This document shows, one piece after another, positions 20,931 through 33,054 of a stretch of DNA of 64,000 nucleotides. The translations under genes and the position numbers were made by a program. Source of the stretch: Epiperipatus broadwayi (Eukaryota; Onychophora; Udeonychophora; Euonychophora; Peripatidae); NCBI GenBank assembly GCA_028023455.1, contig JAQFVV010006451.1, positions 1,411,501-1,475,500 on the forward strand, written 5' to 3'. The number at the start of each line of letters is the position of its first letter. Within the stretch, counting starts at the first letter, position 1. The notes beneath the pieces were generated by a model. That model was not told where the DNA came from. It saw only the letters and a program-made list of their open reading frames with translations, and made no database searches.

Positions 20931-21234
20931 AAATAATATTTACTAAGGCAATAAACCTCAAGAGTGTGCACTTGAAAATGCGAAAGTAGGAACCTCTACA
21001 GGTCTTAATCACATGCTTACACTTTGGAAGAAAAGAGGGGAACCCTTCTTTACTTCAACCTACTTTCTATATAAATAGGTAAAGCTGAAGCGGTTAGATC
21101 TGAGAGTGTGAAGTAAAGAAGGGTTCCCCTCTTTTCTTCCAAAGTGTAAGCTTGTTGTTAAGACCTGTAGAGGTCCCTACCTTCATATTTTCAAGTGCAC
21201 ACTCTTGAGGTTTATTGCCTTAGTAAATATTACT
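20931..21234. repeat. Fold-back element (family H)
   Basis: Arms 20931-21055 and 21110-21234 are nearly perfect inverted repeats around a 54-bp loop that holds a TATATAAATAGG segment. The outer end AATATTTACTAAGGCAATAA is mirrored at the right. No hammerhead core seen. A fold-back MITE is the simplest label. Confidence 0.9.
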
Positions 21235-21244
21235 TACATAATCA

Positions 21245-24060
21245 ATGTGCATTAAATAAATTTATAATAGATGTAAATAATATATAACATAGCAATTTTC
21301 TAAAATAAATATGTAATTTAGATGAAAGCAAACTATCTTTCACAAGTGTCACATGAATTATAAGCACTCCTCATCAATAAATATTTTATGTTGGGTAGTT
21401 TAATAAAATCACACTCTATTATCAGCACTATTCATGAATGTTGGTTTTTCTAAGTTATTTATAACTGTTTTCTCTGCCATTTTCCTTTTTAGAAATGGAA
21501 TTTCACATTGTTTCAACATTTTAGCCATTAGAACAATTGACAAATATGCGAGAGGTACTTAACAAAAATATTTACTACACTACAACTTGACTTCTCTTGA
21601 TGATGATAATTGGCAGAGTAATACAGGGGTCTATGCAATTGGCATATAGCACCAGAAGTATGAATTATAATGTGCTCACTCTCCAGAAAACAATGACAGT
21701 TATTTTTGTCTATCCTCTCTATATATAATAACAATAAAAATAACAAATATAATGGTAATTAACTATTATTTACAGTCTTTCAATCCATAGAAGTATTTTG
21801 GGTTCATTTCTTAGCCCTCATTAACTGTCATTGTATTCAAAAAACATAATGGAAACAAATGTCATCAACTCAAATCCCATAAATCCTGAACCTTAACCAA
21901 AGAAGCTTGTCTATTAATTATATTCATTTTATTTCTATTATTAAAATTGCCTCCTTAATTTTTTTATGGTTTCTCTCTTCATGAAGAATCTTAACACTTT
22001 TAATATCAACTTAAATTATGTTCTTTCATGATCCAAGAAAACTGAAGTAGTCACTAAATGACTATTATTTTTACTTTTCACATGCTTGTATAACAATTCA
22101 CGCTCCTTTAATCTTTTTTCAATACTTCATCTTGATTCACATATATATGATAACATACATTCTTAAAAACTTTGATATACATTACTTTTCTGCTTGACAG
22201 ATATGATTTTTTGTAACACAAAGTGAAACATTAAACACATCTTTATATACATCCTTAAAAAATTTCACTTGAGAATTTGAAATATATGGAATAGATATCC
22301 ATTTTTTATTATCAATGTTCAACTCCTTTAAAGCATTATAACTCTTATTGTTAATCTGTCCACTCTTATAACTAACTTCAAGAAATTCCTTGGCAAATAA
22401 CTCAATATTTTTTAATTAATCACTCTGGTAATGGCATAATTTTTTATTATGAAACAAAAAAATATCTAAAACTTGCCATCTTATGCATAATTGGTATTTT
22501 TGATTTACAATTTATATATTCCCTTTTTTGCATTGGTTTGATTGTTAATTATAACTTAACAAATTATTATCTCTTATAATAATTAAATCCAAATACTTAA
22601 TACTTTTGCATTTCAATTAATCATAGTGTGAAACTATATATAAAATGTATTTGCTATGATTGTATAAATAAATTTGTAAATGCAAATAAACTGCTTGTTT
22701 CTTTTAGCTTACTAGAATATAGAAAAAGTGGCTTACAAAGAGATATGATCCTTTCTATAATATTCTAGTGACATCTATTAAAAACTTGAATAATCTACAG
22801 AATTTGGTTTGGGTTCAATATCTTATGGGTTTTGGAATTTCAGATTATTAGTTTGATAAAAAAAATACCAAACTGTATATGTCAAGTACATAAGAAATTC
22901 ATCTGGGGGTCAATAAGAAATTACACTACTTGTTATAAGTACTGATTATTTAAGACCTTAGTAAATTGCACTACTAATAGTCAGGAGAAGAGACTGATCT
23001 TGGTCAAATTTTATAAAATGGGTTATATATTTAAGTTGAATCTCATTTTATAAACATTTATTTATAAATAAGTGTATGGTAAATACATTAAAAAACAGCT
23101 TTTAAGTAGGCTCATGCAAGATGAAGACTTCTTCAATAGCCACTTCTTTAGAAAAACAACCATAAGTTTTCACAAACACATTTAATATGGTTTGGAGCAT
23201 GCCACATTAAGTTAGATATAATGAAACAATGCATCTCATTGCTCATAAAGTCGTCACATATAAGTGATATTAAATATGACATTTTTCAAATATTGTCTAA
23301 CTAAAAATGAATTTACAATTATACATTTATATATGTATCATAAATATGGTTTTTCTAAAAGCTATAAAAATACACTATTTATTTTGTTTTCACTGAGAAT
23401 TACTGTTGTATTTTGTACTACCTCAATAAATGCACTACTTTAATTATAAAAATTTTTTGTTAGGAAATATAAATAAGCAAACAAAAAATAAAAACAAAAA
23501 AATAAAAATGTCATCAGTCATAGTTTGTCTTGAAGCACTCTTATTATATTAGTCATGATTTTATTTATTAAGAACATTTTATTGATGTTAAATGCACTAA
23601 AAACATAAACATCCTTTCTAAATTTTTCTTCCTTCAAAAGTTCGATATAGTACAGTGTTTCATTCATTAAACTATATTTGAGTGATATATCTAAGAGAAT
23701 GCGCATTTTCATTAATAAGTGATAAAATAATAATCATTAATTTAAAGTAATAATAAAAAAAAACTTTAACAGATTAGCTTATGTTCCTTACTTATTAGGG
23801 AAATAATGAATACAGGAAAACATGTTTAGGCCATAATTTCTGAAATTACTATGTTAAATTATGGATAGAAGATATATACAGGTAAAATGGTTCTGGTAGA
23901 TATTATTGCAATATATTGCATCAAAAATATGGGGGTCTATAAGAAAATCTGACATATTGTTGTCCATTTTATTTTTAAAAAAAAAACAATTATTTTATTG
24001 AAGTGAATGTGAAAAATGAACACAGACACAGTATATATATATATATATTAAAATTACCCA
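21245..24060. other. AT-rich interval, nothing recognised
   Basis: Nearly 3 kb with no frame beyond about 70 codons and no match to the other repeats. A short TA run lies near 24033. Confidence 0.5.
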
Positions 24061-24109
24061 AATTAAAAATTTTAAAAAAAGTAGCCAAAGAAAATAAATT
24101 CTACAAAAC

Positions 24110-24151
24110 AAATATCGGTTTTCCTGCCAAAAGCAGATTCCTCATGTGCAA
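24110..24151 (-). ncRNA. Hammerhead-like relic, family F
   Basis: ATGAGGA in the core position (C3 replaced by A), then a clean stem II CTGC-TTTTG-GCAG, then GAAA. Stem I and stem III pair poorly. Probably inactive. Confidence 0.45.
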
Positions 24152-24268
24152 AGGAAAAAACATATTTACTTGTAAACATTAAAAACATAAAGCTAAACTA
24201 GTCAATAACTAATCAAAATTACCTCAAATTCACAACTCAACCAGACTAGCCAAGAAAATAAACACCAA

Positions 24269-24315
24269 AACACTACCAATGGTTTCACAGCTGCAAGCAT
24301 ATTTCTCAAGTATAA
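24269..24315 (-). ncRNA. Hammerhead-like relic, family F
   Basis: Core TTGAGAA, stem II GC-rich and partly paired, GAAA, stem III ACC/GGU, cleavage base A. Stem I has three clear pairs (UAC against GUG with a wobble). Confidence 0.48.
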
Positions 24316-24421
24316 AGAACTACAAAATACCAACCTATTCCTGCTGAGGTTAAGGGTGTATGGGAAGTAAGTGGACTCGTGGGTAATGTTTAGTTTAAAT
24401 AGTTTGGTATTTTGTAGTTCT

Positions 24422-24469
24422 TTACACTTGAGAAGTATGCTTGTAACAGGGAAACCATTGGTAGTGTAA
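24422..24469 (+). ncRNA. Hammerhead-like fold, family F, altered core
   Basis: Stem I is a perfect six pairs, TTACAC at 24422-24427 with GTGTAA at 24464-24469. Between them lie TTGAGAA in place of CTGANGA, a weak stem II, GAAA and stem III ACC/GGU. The position 3 and position 8 changes should kill normal hammerhead chemistry. The retained stems argue that the parent monomer carried a ribozyme. Confidence 0.52.
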
Positions 24470-24537
24470 TTTAGAGCTTATTTTCTTGGCTAGACTGGTT
24501 GAGTTGGGAATTTATAATAATTTTGATTGTACATATA

Positions 24538-24840
24538 TCATCATCATCATCATCATCAACCATTATCAATCCACTGCAGGATGAAGGTCTCTACAAGTTT
24601 AATCCATCTTCTCTGATCTTTAGCTTCTCTTCTCCACATCACTCCTGCACACTTTCTTATTTCATCCATCCATCTCACACGTGGTCTCTTTCTGGTCTTT
24701 TACAATCTCTTGGAGTCCAGTTTAAGATTTCAATTGTCCATCTATTATCATCTCTTCTAGCAATATGTCCAGCCCAACTCCACTTCAATCTTTTAATTTT
24801 TTCAATGAGGTCAGTAACACCTGTTTGTTCTCTTACCCAT
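24538..24840 (-). mobile_element. 5'-truncated RTE-type LINE, 3' end only, minus strand
   Basis: The reverse complement closely matches 6180-6470 of the LINE: GGTGTTAC near 24817, GCTGGACATATTGCTAG near 24770, the HVRWMDEIRKCAG-coding block near 24680, and CATCCTGCAGTGGATTGATA near 24575. It then runs into a GAT repeat at 24538-24558. The reading frame is interrupted by at least one indel near the RPRKRP-coding segment. Confidence 0.92.
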
Positions 24841-24910
24841 ATATATATATACTAACTTTACCCACAATTCTCTTACCCATATATATATATACTAACTTTA
24901 CCCACAATTC
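24831..24910. repeat. 40-bp unit in two exact tandem copies
   Basis: The unit contains CTCTTACCC, a TA tract and TACTAACTTTACCCACAATT, and appears back to back, the first copy starting inside the LINE fragment. Confidence 0.85.
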
Positions 24911-24959
24911 CCAATTACATCACACACATTTGTAATATTAAAAGAACTCTTAAACAAGT

Positions 24960-25163
24960 TAATTTCTTCAGAATCGAACTCAGACTTTCACACGACTCAC
25001 AACTCTCAGTGCCATCTCATATTGCTGACACACCTGATCACCCACATGTTGAAAAGATAAATAATCACCAATATACATATTTCATGCTAAACCAGTAATC
25101 ATCAGTTGGTCCAGATTACCATCCTCATATATATAATCAGTGCTCAGCTTTATATTAAGATAG
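24960..25163 (-). mobile_element. Family D element, minus strand, left arm of a head-to-head pair
   Basis: Reverse complement of about 25560-25790. It has the tRNA-like promoter (B box as GAGTTCGATTC on the minus strand) and an intact-looking hammerhead at 25067-25110. It meets the plus-oriented array at about 25163. Confidence 0.87.
25067..25110 (-). ncRNA. Type I hammerhead ribozyme, family D
   Basis: Minus strand: ACCAA, CTGATGA, stem II TTACTGGTTTAGCAT (near ATGCT/AGCAT with one mismatch), GAAA, stem III ATA/TAT around two bases, cleavage base A, and TTGGT. All core positions fit the consensus. The tRNA-like A box lies about 50 nt downstream. Confidence 0.8.
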
Positions 25164-25800
25164 CCCATGAAATATGTATATTGGTGATTATTTATCTTTT
25201 TAACATGTGTGTGATCAGGCGTGTCAGCAATATGAGATGGCACTGAAAGTTGTGAGTCATATGAAAGTCTGAGTTTGAATCCCGCCTATATTACTTAAAT
25301 ATATGCAGGTTTTAGCCTGTGCAATATATTAATTTATATAAGGTGTATAAAAGGTCTGCCCATCCCTCACATATGTATATATAAATGGATTATTTTCCTG
25401 TACATGAGGGGTCAGAATGACTAATATGTCAACATGGGTAGGATGACAACCTTGGCACTAACAAGGACTTTGAATGTTCCATCATCAGATTTTCAATGAA
25501 ATGGAAGGCTGAAGAGTTGTGAGTTGGAATAGTTTGAAGACTTTCCATTAAAGTATCAGGATTGTCTATCTTAATATAAAGCTGAGCACTGATTATATAT
25601 ATGTGTGAGGATAGTGATCTGGACTAACTGATGATTTATGAAATATGTATATTGGTGATTATTTATCTTTTCAACATGTGTGTGATCAGGTGTGTCAGCA
25701 ATATGAGATGGCACTGAGAGTCATGAGTTGTGTGAAAGTCTGTGTTCGAATCCCGCCTACATTACATATATAAATGCAGGTTTTAGCCTGTGCAATATAT
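25164..25800 (+). mobile_element. Family D tandem array, 471-bp period
   Basis: AATATGTATATTGGTGATT occurs at 25171 and 25642, 471 bp apart. Each unit holds an A-box-like GATGGCACTGARAGT (near 25237 and 25708) and a B box (GTTTGAATCCC near 25273, GTTCGAATCCC at 25743-25753). Each ends in a short hairpin-forming tail GCAGGTTTTAGCCTGTGC before TATT. This is pol III-type SINE structure in tandem form. The second unit's hammerhead has lost most of stem II. Confidence 0.88.
25623..25656 (+). ncRNA. Hammerhead relic lacking stem II, family D
   Basis: ACTAA, CTGATGA at 25628-25634, only TTTAT, then GAAA, stem III ATA/TAT and TTGGT. The stem II hairpin seen in sister copies is deleted. Confidence 0.66.
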
Positions 25801-25894
25801 TTCTTCAGAATCATAAATTTTTAATAATAAAGATTCTTCAGGTCTTTTTTATATTTTATTTCTTTCAAAAAAGAAAACCATAGCCTCATCAAAA

Positions 25895-25895
25895 C

Positions 25896-25942
<47 letters not shown>
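25895..25942. repeat. (AT)n(GT)n compound microsatellite
   Basis: AT tract changing to GT at about 25922. Confidence 0.95.
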
Positions 25943-25944
25943 TC

Positions 25945-26530
25945 TTTCAATTTATTATAGTTCATTATTAATATTGTTCAGTTTTTTTATTTAAATATAA
26001 GTTGAAACTATTATTTTGACCAGTAAATCTGTGTGGAGTTTAAAATTCATTTTCATTTCTATATTTGTCAAAGAAATCAAATTTTATTTAAATTTCAGAT
26101 GAATAAAATGTGCCATTTTATTCTTGATTTTTTTGAAAATAAAATGAAGATGGATACATTTGTATTTTTATAGCCAATGGAAATTGATCTTATTTCTTTC
26201 ATTTATATTTACAATTATTTGACTTCTACTTATTATTTATATAATGCAGGTTTAAGCCTGTGCAATGTATTAATGGTTTATAAAGTAAAATATTTATTCT
26301 TGGTTACTTAAGTGTACATCAAATTATTATTTCTGCCATTGAATCTGACTTGAGTTTGAAATTCAAACTTATTCCGATATTTGTCAAAAAAACCAAACTA
26401 TATTTTTAGTACCGATCTCAAAATAAAGTTGTGTGCCATTTCCTTTTGATATTTCTGATAATAAAATGCAAATGCTAATCTTTATATAGCTCATAAAAGT
26501 TGGTCAGCTTTTTATATCCACGTGCGTGCA
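25945..26530 (+). repeat. Two diverged copies of a 3' flank sequence with family D tail
   Basis: 25970-26180 and 26285-26500 share ATTTGTCAAA, TGTGCCATTT and a TGATATTTCTGATAATAAAA-like order. The second is preceded by the family D tail (GCAGGTTTAAGCCTGTGC at 26245). It may be the unexplained 3' body of a longer SINE or LINE tail. Confidence 0.5.
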
Positions 26531-26534
26531 TATA

Positions 26535-26909
26535 GTAAATATGTATTATATTGAAATCAATGTTTACATACCAAACATGAGCTATTATTTATTGTAAGTA
26601 ATACATACAAGCTGGGTTTGTAACAAAATATGGTGAAAGTTGCAGCTTCCCTATTTATCAGATTTATATCTATAAAATCTCATTAAAGCTTAACACAACT
26701 TTATAAATTAAATTAAAGAATTCAAATTTCAAAAAAACTAAAAGTTATTTTGTTTATAAACTCCTGACCAAAAAGTGGCTGTAATGATAATAAGATGTTT
26801 AAACTAAATAAAAATATTAGCAAGTACTTTTGTAAATCAAGGTATTTAATTTCACGAATGCATAAGTGATCACCTGTGAAAAATATATTTTGTAGTTAAT
26901 CACCTAGAT
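26535..26909. other. AT-rich interval, nothing recognised
   Basis: No motif or repeat partner found. Confidence 0.5.
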
Positions 26910-27640
26910 AATATAATAAAAATTTCTTGGTCGAGGTGGGCAGGTAGACCATATGTGGTCCTGGTCAATTTGGACTGACATGTAAAAACTTTGATATTTG
27001 TTCATGTGTTTTTGCCTAATGGTGCATTTTTGGGCAAGTGGACCAGGTTGGTCACTGCCCATGTAAACTGTTTAATGGGCAATCATAGGTTAATGTTTAT
27101 TTGAGTTTTCGGTCTCAGGAGTGGATGCAATGGACATGAGGGGCTTATTGATCTGTGGGGGCAGACAGTGATCATTTCCATACCTAAGGGTGGGAGGGCC
27201 TGGCTTGGTTCTTGATGCTTTCTTTGATTCAATTAATGCTCTGGATTTGCAAAACTAACATTACACTTAGAAAAAGCAAAACCCACTTATGGGGGAAGCC
27301 CAAAGTGGATACTCCTTACCCAAAGGGTGGGTATGGTACTCGAAAAGCACGGTTATGGCTGTCTGGTCATGGATGGAGTCTGGGGGGGGGATTGTCTGGG
27401 GTCCTGTCAGTTGGGTGAGAGTCATCTCTCCTGTTTGGATTTTGTCTCAAATGGACTGTGGTGTCTCCTTGATTGACTGTCATTGAGTTGATGCTTGAAT
27501 GTGATATTTAGTTTTTTTTTGGATACCAGAAACTATTAGTTTATTATGTAAGGCAGTTGGACTAATTTGAGCCACCACCCAATTGCATAATTTTAGTGTA
27601 TCTTTTTGATATTTTTGGCCTACAGGTACAGGTAGCAGAA
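26910..27640. other. GC-richer island of unknown nature
   Basis: This 700-bp stretch is visibly richer in G and C than the surrounding sequence, with G runs (27380-27389) and CCC/GGG clusters. Overlapping plus-strand frames at 27212-27418 and 27289-27486 lack domain motifs I recognise. It has no partner in the window. It could be an unrelated transposon fragment, a captured exon or a young insertion. No splice-site model is convincing. Confidence 0.5.
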
Positions 27641-27649
27641 TGTGGTTCC

Positions 27650-29030
27650 AGCACACATGAGCCTAGAGAATAGTTAATAAGTGTTTTCATCTATAGGTTG
27701 AGCATCCATAGAATTGCTTTGTAACCTTTGACGAATAATGGTACTTTTTGGAACAAAAATATTAGTAAGTTGTGTTCAAAATAAGAAGTGTAATAACATA
27801 GTCAGGCAGACACAAATAGATAAAGATAACATAGTGGCAATTATTTTTAAATGAAGATTGAATAGCAACTTAGTTAGATTTCAATTGCTAGCTATTATTT
27901 TTAAAAAAACTGAATTCTAAAATAATTATTGAAAATTATTCAAAAGTAAACCATATAGCTTAAGCATAAGTAAAAAAATGTTATTTATTTATTATTGTAA
28001 GTCATTTACACTCTCATGTACACATCAAGACCGTCATACAAACATAAATACACGAAAGAATAGAAGAAAAAAAACAATAAAACAGATTTAGAAAGTTCTT
28101 CTATAATAAGATTGATATTACAAGTTATTAATGATGAATTTAGCATTGACAATAACATTTTCCAAATAAAGTATATACATACATTTAAAAAATACCTATT
28201 TCTTTAAGGTTAAAATATGAATATTTAACTATTTTTTCCTAAGTAGGATTGTTAAAGTGATTTAACCCTTTCCCTCCCATTACAATTATTTTAAAGTAAC
28301 ATTTTCCTTTATTATATATATATATATTCACCATTGTTCTTATTTAAATTTAAGTAATAAACTTGAAATGAATATCATTTTAATTCATATTTTATGCACG
28401 TATTAAAATGATTTTTACAATATAAACTTCGGTGTATTAAATTTCCATAAATTAGTAGAAAGGAGAAACTATATAAGTGTAGACTGAGTGACTGATTAAT
28501 ATTCCCATATATTTTTGTTTACTTTGTAGGTCTATATTTCAGATATTATCAATAATTGTTAAATTTAATTGTTAGTAACATTAACACAATTTTTTATTTG
28601 CTGCAGAGAATTTCTTTCTCTAGGTGATAGTGCAACCACTAAACACTTTTTTTATCATATGTTTAAAAGTGAACTGTGAAAAAGTAATCCAACCGGCAAA
28701 GTTAAAGTCACTCAAAATATGAAAACTTCCATTCTCTCTAATGATAATTAGTATTAATATTACTATAAAACAAATGAAAGATGTTTTTCCAAGAAGAGAC
28801 TTCCCAGTGATGTCAATATTTTATTTTTTATCTCTTATGGATAACCAAATTAATTTTCTCTTTAAATAAATCTCCCACGCTATACTATTACATAATTAAT
28901 GCACCAATATAGGGGATAATTGTCATTAATACTAATAATAATAGAATTGTTTACTGCTCAAAAGTTTATATGTTCAATCGTTACTCACACCTAACTAGCA
29001 TCTCACTCGTTTAATCATTTAATATATATA
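27650..29030. other. AT-rich interval with small microsatellites
   Basis: TA tracts lie near 28314 and 29023. No gene or repeat partner recognised. Confidence 0.5.
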
Positions 29031-29034
29031 TATA

Positions 29035-29437
29035 TAATGCAGACTAATAAATTGTCATCTAAAACATTACTTAATGCAATACTTTTAAATTGCCCATGTA
29101 TTAGCTTTAGGCACTATTTCGCTTATTATTTCTAAATAATACATGGGCAATTGAAAAGTATTGCATTAAGTAATGTTTTAGATGACTATTTATTAGTCTG
29201 CATTATAGTGTCATGTTTACTTCATGTTTAAAGAGGTTTATTTAAACTTCATTGTAACAATATTTCATACTCTGTAGTCAAGTTGCAATCTTTAAGTGTC
29301 CATATATATTCAATGGACATTAGTAAAAATGGATTTCCATTCTTGCTATTAAAAGGTGTGAAGGTTGCCTTGACAGCAGTTAGAAATATTGGTTGCTATA
29401 TTTACTGTCAATGTTTAGATGGTTACTGGTTGGAAAC

Positions 29438-29440
<3 letters not shown>
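29035..29440. repeat. Family E element with fold-back head
   Basis: Arms 29035-29103 and 29137-29205 are inverted repeats around a 33-bp loop (TTAGGCACTATTTCGCTT lies in it). The rest, to GGTTACTGGTTGGAAACTAA, matches 33104-33437 and ends at a TA array. The arrangement (short inverted head, one body, TA boundary) is the same as in families A, B and D. I found no hammerhead core. Confidence 0.85.
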
Positions 29441-29493
<53 letters not shown>

Positions 29494-29518
29494 TATATAT
29501 ATATATATATATATATAT
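29441..29518. repeat. (TA)n microsatellite
   Basis: TA array with one interruption near 29491; boundary of the family E element. Confidence 0.95.
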
Positions 29519-30430
29519 TGTGCCATTACAATTTAGTCATTAGCTAAATTTATAGTAATGTGCATGTAAGAAAATGTAAAACCAAAATCATCATCACATT
29601 TTTATATAACAATAAATGAAGCTGTAAGGCATCCAAGTTTAAACCCTACAAGATCCAGTTCTAAAAGCTTTAGACAGAAAGACAGTGGGTCAACAATTAT
29701 ATTTTTTATTTGTTTGTGTGTTGATAGAAAGGTAATACTAACATTTAAACTATTCAATATTAAATTTTTCTGCTAAAAAGCAAAGTTACACATATCTAGG
29801 CAAAGCTATTTAATTGTTTTATATTTCAAATATTAAACATTTTAACTTTCTTTAAAACTAACCTATGCTTGATCAATTTTAATATCTTATTCTATACTTC
29901 TATTTTTGCTTTTCTATAATTGTAATTGGGATTTAAAAAGTTACAGATTTAATTTTAAATATTGGGGTTATAATTACTAAGCTGACAATTAAATTATTGT
30001 AATGACAGTTTATGAATGATTTGAAATGATAAAGTATGTGTGTACATTACATACAGAAATTTACATTTATTATATATTGAAAGAAAGAAGGGAGAAAATC
30101 TATTGAATCAGCTATCTGTTTTTGTAGCAATTTTGTTTTTATAAATGATTGTTTGTCATTTTGGGAGCTTAAGCTTGGTGGGAACTCTAATTTTGAAATT
30201 GTCTCATCTTAAGATTAAAGGAAAGAAACTCCAATTTTAGATATTACAGATATACATGAAAAAGAAAAAAGGATTAAGTCTATTTTTTTTTCAAGACAAA
30301 AGTGTCTGAAAACCAGGTGTGTGATTTTTTGAGTTGGTCAAAAATAGAAAGTTACACTATCACTCTAATTGGGTGAGTTGACTCAAAAAATCAGATATAA
30401 AAGCAGTCTGGAAAATCACTTGAGCTATTA
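29519..30430. other. AT-rich interval, nothing recognised
   Basis: No coding or repeat feature supported. Confidence 0.5.
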
Positions 30431-30431
30431 G

Positions 30432-30521
<90 letters not shown>

Positions 30522-30523
30522 AT
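30431..30523. repeat. (ATT)n microsatellite
   Basis: About 30 uninterrupted ATT units. Confidence 0.97.
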
Positions 30524-32455
30524 AACATTTGTGATAGAGAGTTTTTAAAAAATATTGAAACTAAAGCAGACAAACATTTTTAGTTCTGCTAGATAATTTT
30601 TTTTTTAAATCATTTTTTGTATATCAAGTTTTGAATGTTGAAAACATAAGAATGACGGGGTAGAAAAATTATATATATATGTCTCATCTTTTACCTGACT
30701 GTTGTGGAGCTGCAGATCATATAGGAAGGAAAAGATGTCTTGTCTGAAAAAAATAATATTCTACACCTTTCAACTGACTGAGAGAAATAAGATGTTTTTA
30801 AATAGAAAGAAGAAAACATTCACCTGCATTTGAAGGTGATCAGGAAAATCTACTGATAAATATTAAATCATCAAGTCCAATTAATTGTTCCAGTAACTGA
30901 TTTTAAACTCAAGAAAATTTATAAATGTGAAAACAACTGCTGTATTTCATCCACTAAAAGAATCATACTTGACAGGAAGAGAAGAAAAATTAGTATAAGA
31001 ATTTCTAAATTGTCCACTAAAGCAAATAACCATATTTGAATCATCATTATCAAATTGTTATACACCTCAAGAAAGAGATTGTTCCAAAGTAAAATGGAAA
31101 TGGTAGCTGCAGAAATATAGACATTATACAAGATAAGTTTGACTCATGGGAAGTTCACCATAAAACAACGGATCTGTAATATGACTTTATATATCTATTT
31201 TCTTTATGATATCAGAGTCTTAATAAACATTTTAGCAATAAAGTGGTATATTTTATTTAAAGAACTTTTAAAGGCAATTCAGATTGATTAAAAACAATAA
31301 TTTCTTACTAATAATAGCCTTGAGCTTCATAAATGATCTTGAATGTATCAAAATTATTTGTTTATTAATTTACAGTTATGAAATATTAATCTGTAAAATA
31401 ATTTTTTGTATTATTATTTTGGTTTGAAATAATATTTTGTTATTATGGGATAAAACACGCACATACATAATGATATTTTTATATGTGTATAATTACGAGC
31501 GAATGTGAAGTAATAAGCAGTATTAAATATATTTTTTGTTTTAAGAAAGTATAGGTTTCAGCTTAGAAGGGAGGGGGAGAAATGATCTAAAACTTGTTTC
31601 TAAAACTTGCTCTTTCCAATTTTACTAACATTTATTTTTGTCATTCTACTTACATGTTAGATTTATAAAGTATGTGTGCCAATGAGTGAATATTTTTTTT
31701 TATGAAATACCTTTCTTGTGGATGGAACATTTTAACAAATCAGTTACCCAATTTAATACAATATACTTTTGAAATACATTTACGGGAAAGGGGGAAGAAT
31801 TTAAAATTTAATGTTATGATTTTAAAACAGTCGACTATGATTATTGTTGTTATTGTTAATATAAATTTTCATGTAAATATAGAAATTTTTATGTATATGT
31901 TAGAAATGCAGTAATAAATATTAGTTTATGTTATTAAATGAGGTGTATATATTTCATTAAGAGTAGTCTTTATCAAGTGTGATCATTCATCATCAATGGT
32001 TGAATATTCGTTGTTTAAGATATGATTAAATATGCTAAGATTAACAATAATTATGAATTTCTTTATAAAAATTAGGTTTTATGTTTAGGCTTAGTCCTGA
32101 AGCTGTGGTTGAAACCATTGTCATTATCATTATCATTATCGTCATCATCATCATCAACGTTTTAATTAATGAGCTGTTTAAATGTTTAAAGGCCATAAAT
32201 AAATATTGATTTCATAGTATTTAGTGATTTCTTAGTATTATTATACCCACCATCCCATCATCTATTTCATGCAAGGATGAGTGAATTGCCATCCTAAATT
32301 AATAGTAATCTGAGCTAGTAAAACTTATAAAAAAATATTGAAACACATTTGTTATGCTAAGATCTAAGAAATGATTTATGTCTAATGAATTCCACTTCAG
32401 TTTAAAGATGTTTTATGTTACCTAGGTGTTTACTTAAATATTAGTGATACAGTGC
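30524..32455. other. AT-rich interval, nothing recognised
   Basis: Contains a short (CAT)n-like run near 32120-32155. Frames up to about 70 codons show no motif. Confidence 0.5.
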
Positions 32456-32489
32456 TATGGGTCTAAAATCAAAATCATACATTTTGTAA

Positions 32490-32600
32490 GAAATAAGGTA
32501 CCAAAAGGGATTCAAACCCAGTACATGTGAAAGGTTATTAGATATAATGGTGTCTAGATTCAAATAATCTAGTGGCACCCTGCTAGACCATATTCACTTG
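32490..32600 (-). mobile_element. Possible tRNA-like SINE head, minus strand
   Basis: The minus strand carries a B-box-like GGGTTTGAATCCC near 32510 and an upstream TCTAGCAGGGTGCCACTAG that could include the A box. No tail or duplication seen. Confidence 0.4.
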
Positions 32601-32972
32601 CTATTTGTTTGGATATGCACTTAACATCACACCAAGAAATGGAAGTGGATAAAATCTACTGTCTGTATACCTGAGCAGATATTTTATTGAGTTACTAGTG
32701 TACTCACCTCACGTGATTTCCATATACCTGAGTTATAATAGTTGTTATTAATAATTTGTTTATAATTATTGATATTGTGATATCTTGAGGAATCTAATTA
32801 TAGAAGTATGTTTCATTTAATCCAATGCCCCTTAATATGATTGATAACTCAGTCTGACCTTTTTGTTTAATAGCCACTACTCAGGTATTCTTCTCATAAT
32901 TTAATTTATGCTACAATGCTTTTATTTGAATCTTTTCATAATTATTTAATACACTTGGATCTTATTGATCTC

Positions 32973-32975
<3 letters not shown>

Positions 32976-33050
<75 letters not shown>
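32976..33050. repeat. (TA)n microsatellite
   Basis: Uninterrupted TA array that ends exactly where a family E end begins. Confidence 0.96.

Positions 33051-33054
<4 letters not shown>

Larger units (their letters stand above)
24075..24527. repeat. Family F: about 165-bp tandem monomers with head-to-head inversion
   Basis: Two minus-oriented monomers (near 24084-24210 and 24250-24331, about 166 bp apart) share AGCCAAGAAAATAAA-like and CTCAAGTATAAAG-like blocks. The second is followed by its reverse complement: 24211-24331 against 24404-24527, separated by 72 bp. Each monomer contains a hammerhead-like fold. The array directly abuts the LINE fragment at 24538. Confidence 0.82.

Noticed and set aside
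29104-29440. A hammerhead in family E
   Set aside because: No CTGANGA core on either strand, although its architecture is like the hammerhead families.
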